From JBGSKY01 sp041740995 (lineage in GTDB: Bacteria > Planctomycetota > Planctomycetia > Pirellulales > Pirellulaceae): a stretch of DNA of 17,433 bases. The position numbers and the translations under genes are program-made. This document shows positions 13,625 to 17,433 of this stretch, one piece after another (positions within the stretch are counted from its first letter, which is position 1; each line of letters opens with the position of its first letter). The stretch covers positions 1-17,433 of the forward strand of contig JBGSKY010000286.1 in the NCBI GenBank assembly GCA_041740995.1, written 5' to 3'. The notes beneath the pieces were generated by a model. The model saw only the letters and a list, made by a program, of their open reading frames with translations, had not been told where the DNA came from and made no database searches.

Positions 13625-15019
13625 ATGAGAAATCGACCTCTCTCCCGCCGTACATTATTGCGCGGAACTGGTGCTTTGCTCTCGCTTCCATTGCTCGAAG
13701 CGATGATGCCTGGAGGGACTCGCAGCCTGATGGCCGCGCCGATTAAACCACCCGTGCGACTTGGGTTCTTCTATGTTCCCAACGGCGTCAATATGAATGA
13801 TTGGCGTGTTGCTAACGCAGGTGTTATCGGCGAGCTGCCGAAAACGCTTCAGCCGCTAGCTGCCGTTCGTGACAAAATAACTTTGATCTCGAATTTGGAA
13901 GCCGAACATTGCGAAGGCCACGAGGCCGGGCATGAACCAGCGGGTGGCGGATTCTTGGTCGGTCAACGTTGCAAACATTCCGAAGAGCCGGAAGTCGGCG
14001 GAACATCAATTGACCAGTTAGTCGCTCGAAAAATCGGCCTGCAAACGCCAATCGAATCGCTGACTCTAGGCATCGATCCAGGCCACGGTGGCGATCATGG
14101 ATACAGCGGAACTTATTTGTCGCACATTTCGTGGCGTGGCAAACGCACGCCGGCTCCGCTGGAGCTCAATCCGCGATTGCTCTTTGAACGGCTTTATCAG
14201 GGGAAAACGCCGGCGCGGCGATCGTTGAATGAAGCCAGTGGTAACGACGATCAGCCTGCTAGCCCGCACGGTAGCGTTCTGGATTACGTCCTCGAAGATG
14301 CCCGCGCACTTCAAACACAATTAGGCTACAACGATCGTCAGCGAATGGAAGATTATATCGAAGGCATTCGCAGCGTTGAACGTCGCGTTCAGAAGGCCAG
14401 CCAAGATAGCCGCACGCACCACGAAGGCAGCTTTGATAGTGATCCCGAATTGGATGGCTTTTATCGAACGATCGAAGGGCATCTTCCCAAAGATGGACGC
14501 GGCATTCCTGACAAATTCTCCGACCACGTCGATCTGATGTTAGACATTTTGGCGTTGGCCTACCAAGCCGATACAACTCGAATCTCATCGTTCATGTTTT
14601 CGTACGAAAAATCAGGCCGCGCTTATAAGGACATCGGCGTTAGTGGAGCTCACCATTCGATTTCGCATCACGGCAAAGAAGAACAAAATCTGAATTGGCT
14701 GACGGACATCAATCGACATCACATCGAACTGTTTTCGCGATTCCTCCAACGGCTCGACGCAATTCCGGAAGGCGATGGAACGCTGCTCGATCATTGCTTG
14801 TTCCTCTATGGATCGGGCATCAGCGATGGCAACGCGCACAACCACGACGACTTGCCAATTTTGGTTGCTGGCCGAGGCGGTGCGAATCTGCCAGGCAATC
14901 GCCACTTGGTTTTGCCAGACAAACGACCGCTGTGCGATGTTTATCTAACGATGGCCCAATGCGCGGGAGTCAAACTTGAGTCGTTTGGCGATTCTACGTC
15001 TCCTTTGCCATTGGTTTGA
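13625..15019 (+). CDS. DUF1552 protein, Tat-exported
   Basis: A 464-residue protein of the DUF1552 family, abundant in planctomycetes and myxobacteria and usually encoded next to a DUF1592-type cytochrome protein. Its biochemical function is unknown. The N-terminus has a clear twin-arginine signal (SRRTLLRGTGALLSLPLLEA, 7-26). Family features include LGFFYVPNGVNMNDW (46-60), GHEAGHEPAGGGFL (98-111), TSIDQLVARKIG (127-138), GTYLSHISW (162-170) and a His-rich GAHHSISHHG (341-350). The C-terminal YGSGISDGNAHNHDDLPILV (395-414) resembles the metal-binding end of DUF1501 and alkaline-phosphatase-like proteins, so a hydrolase-like fold is plausible; that is inference. The ATG at 13625 has AAGGAG upstream and puts the Tat motif at the N-terminus. 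Its stop is 2 bases from the next start. It probably acts in the periplasm with that partner. Confidence 0.92.
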   Translation: MRNRPLSRRTLLRGTGALLSLPLLEAMMPGGTRSLMAAPIKPPVRLGFFYVPNGVNMNDWRVANAGVIGELPKTLQPLAAVRDKITLISNLEAEHCEGHEAGHEPAGGGFLVGQRCKHSEEPEVGGTSIDQLVARKIGLQTPIESLTLGIDPGHGGDHGYSGTYLSHISWRGKRTPAPLELNPRLLFERLYQGKTPARRSLNEASGNDDQPASPHGSVLDYVLEDARALQTQLGYNDRQRMEDYIEGIRSVERRVQKASQDSRTHHEGSFDSDPELDGFYRTIEGHLPKDGRGIPDKFSDHVDLMLDILALAYQADTTRISSFMFSYEKSGRAYKDIGVSGAHHSISHHGKEEQNLNWLTDINRHHIELFSRFLQRLDAIPEGDGTLLDHCLFLYGSGISDGNAHNHDDLPILVAGRGGANLPGNRHLVLPDKRPLCDVYLTMAQCAGVKLESFGDSTSPLPLV

Positions 15020-15021
15020 TC

Positions 15022-16968
15022 ATGCAAAGATTCTCGATCATTGCCCTGGCCACCGGTCTCTTTTTATCGAGCGTAACGAATGTTGTTGCACAACCTGGAC
15101 GCGATAAAGAAGAGTTGTCGTGGGACAGAAACATCAATCGTCTGTTCTCTCGATATTGCAACAAATGTCACAATGCCGATGCGTTTAAAGGCGATGTGAA
15201 TCTTGAACAGGACAAAGACCTAAAGATGGTTCTCGACCATCGCGACACTTGGCTTAAGGTCGGTGACCAATTGGAATTCGGCGCGATGCCGCCTGAAAAC
15301 TCGCGGCAACCATCGGCGCACGAAGCGGAACTGATGTCGCAGTTCATTGACACAATGGTCCGGAAGATTGAATGTAACGACCTTATTCGACCAGGAAAAC
15401 CGATATCGAGAAGACTGAACCGTTACGAATATCAAAACACAATCAATGCATTATCGGGTTGGAAAGTTGATTGGTCCGAACGCATTTCGCCAGATCCAAT
15501 CGCATACGGTTTCGATAATATCGGCGAAGTCATGGCGCTTTCCGATACACAATTACAACAGTTCGACGATCTCGCCACAGAGATCATCGACCGAGCGTTC
15601 GACAATCCGACCAGCTTGAAAGTCGACTCGCCGCTACATCAATTGATTTTCGAATCGAACACTGAATTTGCAACGCTGCCGGTCGATCAAGCCGACGCTT
15701 TGGCGTCAAGTCGCATTGAGCAGTTTGCGTCGATTGCTTTTCGTCGCCCGCTGACCCCTGAGCAATCAACTGGACTGACCAGCGTTTATCTGCAAGCTAG
15801 GCGAATGGAGGAAACGCCTCGCGACGCGTTAGCTCATACAATCCACGCTATCTTGATTTCGCCGCGGTTTCTCTTTCGAATTGAAAAATCACAGCCGGAC
15901 ATCGACGAGCCATACTTGGTCGATAAATACGATCTAATTTCTCGGTTGAGCTTCTTTTTATGGGCAAGTGCACCGGACTCGAAATTGATGCAATATGCTG
16001 CGACGCACGATCTCGATTCCTTCGAAGAAGTTGGCCAGTTAGCTGAGATAATGATCGCTGACGAACGCGTCCGTCACGGACTGGTCGATCGTTTCTTCTT
16101 GCAATGGCTGCGGCTAGCGGATCTTGAAAGTCACACCGTTGATACCGAAATTTTTGCCGACTTCGATAACTCTTTAATTGGTGACATGAAACAAGAAGTA
16201 TCCGAAACGATACTACAAACAATTCAAAACGATGGAACAGTTAACGATTTGCTGAGCAGTGATTCGGTTTATGTCACTTCTCGACTAGCCAAGTTTTATG
16301 GTCTCCAATCACAGTTTTCGGAATCGCAGCAACAGTCGACTTCGAACTTGCGAGTTCGGAAGATCGACGCGGGTAATTCTGGTCGAGGTGGATTGCTGAC
16401 CAGTGCCGCCGTCTTGCTCGCGACCGCTGATCCCAATCGAACCAACGTCCCAAGGCGGGGGAACTATGTTGCTGGCGTATTCTTCGGCGACCCGCCACCA
16501 CCACCGCCACCTGGCGTTCCGGAATTGGAAGCAGAATCAGAATCAGGCAAGTCGCTGACGTTACGTGAAAAACTCGAACAGCATCGAGCAAATCCTGAGT
16601 GTGCTAGCTGCCATGCAAAAATGGATCCGATCGGATTTGCGTTGGAGAACTTTGACGCGGTTGGTCGTTGGCGAACACATGACAATGGCAAGCTGATCGA
16701 CGCTTCAGGAGAATTAGTCACCGGTGAATCGTTCAACGACACGGCGGAATTCAAACAGATTGTGCTCGACAAAAGCCCGCAAATCACAAATCAACTTGTA
16801 AAGCAGATGCTGACCTACGCACTTGGGCGAGGTCTATCGTATACCGACGAATGCACCATCAATTCGGTTCTGGAGGCTTACAAAGAAAACGACCAACACT
16901 TGTCGGCGATTGTTAACGCGATCGTGACCAGCGACGTTTTTCGCTACCGTATCAACCCCGAATTCTAG
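15022..16968 (+). CDS. Exported cytochrome-type DUF1587/1595/1592/1588/1585 protein
   Basis: A 648-residue periplasmic protein. A signal peptide (MQRFSIIALATGLFLSS, cleavage near VVAQ, residue 24) is followed by a planctomycete-type cytochrome c domain (about 32-115). The haem motif is CNKCH (46-50) and a probable axial Met lies in GAMPP (87-91). The domains then run in the family's usual order: DUF1587 (about 127-190, RRLNRYEYQNT), DUF1595 (about 225-290), DUF1592 (about 297-430, LSFFLWASAPDS), DUF1588 (about 452-552) and DUF1585 (about 570-642). A second haem-type motif, CASCHAKMDPIGFALENFD (527-545), lies in DUF1588. It is shorter than many planctomycete relatives, which carry an extra domain after the cytochrome. 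A Pro run (491-497) precedes GVPELE. ATG at 15022 is preferred to TTG at 15016. The gene is co-transcribed with DUF1552; an electron-transfer role is inferred from the haem motifs. Confidence 0.92.
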   Translation: MQRFSIIALATGLFLSSVTNVVAQPGRDKEELSWDRNINRLFSRYCNKCHNADAFKGDVNLEQDKDLKMVLDHRDTWLKVGDQLEFGAMPPENSRQPSAHEAELMSQFIDTMVRKIECNDLIRPGKPISRRLNRYEYQNTINALSGWKVDWSERISPDPIAYGFDNIGEVMALSDTQLQQFDDLATEIIDRAFDNPTSLKVDSPLHQLIFESNTEFATLPVDQADALASSRIEQFASIAFRRPLTPEQSTGLTSVYLQARRMEETPRDALAHTIHAILISPRFLFRIEKSQPDIDEPYLVDKYDLISRLSFFLWASAPDSKLMQYAATHDLDSFEEVGQLAEIMIADERVRHGLVDRFFLQWLRLADLESHTVDTEIFADFDNSLIGDMKQEVSETILQTIQNDGTVNDLLSSDSVYVTSRLAKFYGLQSQFSESQQQSTSNLRVRKIDAGNSGRGGLLTSAAVLLATADPNRTNVPRRGNYVAGVFFGDPPPPPPPGVPELEAESESGKSLTLREKLEQHRANPECASCHAKMDPIGFALENFDAVGRWRTHDNGKLIDASGELVTGESFNDTAEFKQIVLDKSPQITNQLVKQMLTYALGRGLSYTDECTINSVLEAYKENDQHLSAIVNAIVTSDVFRYRINPEF

Positions 16969-16970
16969 TG

Positions 16971-16980
16971 AGCTGCAGCT
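16971..16980. repeat. 10-base palindrome AGCTGCAGCT in a 14-base convergent gap
   Basis: The whole space between the DUF1592-type gene (stop ends 16968) and valS (stop at 16983) is 14 bases, and ten of them form the palindrome AGCTGCAGCT. It is too short for a convincing hairpin terminator alone. No other terminator is visible, so the two transcripts probably run into each other. Confidence 0.4.
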
Positions 16981-16982
16981 TC

Positions 16983-17433
16983 TTACGATTTCATCTGTCG
17001 CAACTGTTCCAGTGACGCTTGAACAACTTTTTGTTGGTCGATCAACTCATTCAAAGATCCGCGTTCTTTTTCGACCACATCGTTTGGAGCTCGCGAAACA
17101 AAAGTCTCGTTGGACAGTTTGGATTGTTTACTGGCGATCTGTTTGACAATGTTTTCCAGCAATTTTTCATTCCGCTGGATTTCCGCTGGCACATCAATCA
17201 ATGATGACAAATCGACGTAGACATTCATTTGATCTAGTGTCACCATCGCATTAATCGCTGGCGGTGCAACTTGCTGGCCGATGCTTTGGAGTTTTGCATT
17301 GGCCATCGATTCCACGAATGGCATCATCGGTTGCAGAATTTTTGCCGCTGTCGCATCGGTCTGGACATGAAAATTAACCGAGTCTTTCGGGCCGACGTTT
17401 TGCCGTGAGCGAATCTCGCGAATGGCCCCTAAC
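16983..17433 (-). CDS. valS: Valyl-tRNA synthetase, C-terminal end (cut by window edge)
   Basis: The frame is open on the minus strand from the window edge to a TAA at 16983-16985, giving the last 149 or so residues. The start codon lies outside; an in-frame ATG at 17327 is internal. The edge-proximal segment IREIRSRQNVGPKDSVNF matches the conserved end of the ValRS anticodon-binding region (the I-R-x-x-R-x-x-x-x-V-x-P pattern). The final 65 residues, from about DVPAEIQRNEKLLENI to the end, form the antiparallel coiled-coil arm typical of bacterial ValRS, including KLSNETFVSRAP and DVVEKER. That arm contacts tRNA-Val. The enzyme charges tRNA-Val in the cytoplasm. The gene converges with the DUF1592-type gene. 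Confidence 0.93.
   Translation of the reverse strand, partial: LGAIREIRSRQNVGPKDSVNFHVQTDATAAKILQPMMPFVESMANAKLQSIGQQVAPPAINAMVTLDQMNVYVDLSSLIDVPAEIQRNEKLLENIVKQIASKQSKLSNETFVSRAPNDVVEKERGSLNELIDQQKVVQASLEQLRQMKS

Overview
The window looks like chromosomal DNA of a planctomycete, most likely a Pirellulaceae (Rhodopirellula-like) bacterium. The grounds are families that are greatly expanded in that phylum: a DUF1559 pseudopilin-like protein, a Tat-exported DUF1552 protein directly followed by a DUF1587/1595/1592/1588/1585 cytochrome-type protein, and a secreted PQQ-type beta-propeller opening with a FRGPNGTG signature. Base composition looks close to balanced and Shine-Dalgarno sites are often weak or absent. 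No tRNA, rRNA, IS element, phage gene or CRISPR array was seen, and no gene looks broken. Both edges cut a gene.

Layout, left to right. 1-364: tail of an unrecognised + strand gene. 430-4301: three minus-strand genes, read in the order DinB-like protein, secreted beta-propeller, Tat-exported GMC oxidoreductase. 4574-7034: plus-strand SDR oxidoreductase, dprA (stop and start share a base), then an AroH-type chorismate mutase preceded by a strong potential RNA stem-loop. 7050-8515: minus-strand DUF1559 protein and a DUF721 (DciA-like) protein. 8834-13089: plus-strand single-domain response regulator, a secreted coiled-coil protein with an N-terminal CxxC, and a SulP anion transporter with a STAS domain. 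13090-13624: a 535-base gap with two tandem 115-base palindromic repeats, a 17-base dyad and a clear extended -10 promoter. 13625-16968: the DUF1552 and DUF1592-type pair. 16983-17433: C-terminal end of valyl-tRNA synthetase on the minus strand.

How the genes fit together. Only the DUF1552/DUF1592 pair is convincingly one functional unit, with shared promoter, 2-base spacing and known co-occurrence of the families. SDR-dprA is translationally coupled, but no common function is evident. DinB, beta-propeller and GMC share orientation, and the last two are both exported, so joint periplasmic redox work is possible but unproven. The rest is ordinary chromosomal content: DNA uptake and replication (dprA, DUF721), aromatic amino acid synthesis, translation, transport and signalling.

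No clear new defence or mobile system is visible. The items most worth a second look are the nested palindromic tandem repeat (13148-13377), the structured region ahead of the chorismate mutase (6513-6573), the ferredoxin-like cysteine cluster in the exported GMC oxidoreductase, and the unidentified CxxC coiled-coil envelope protein.
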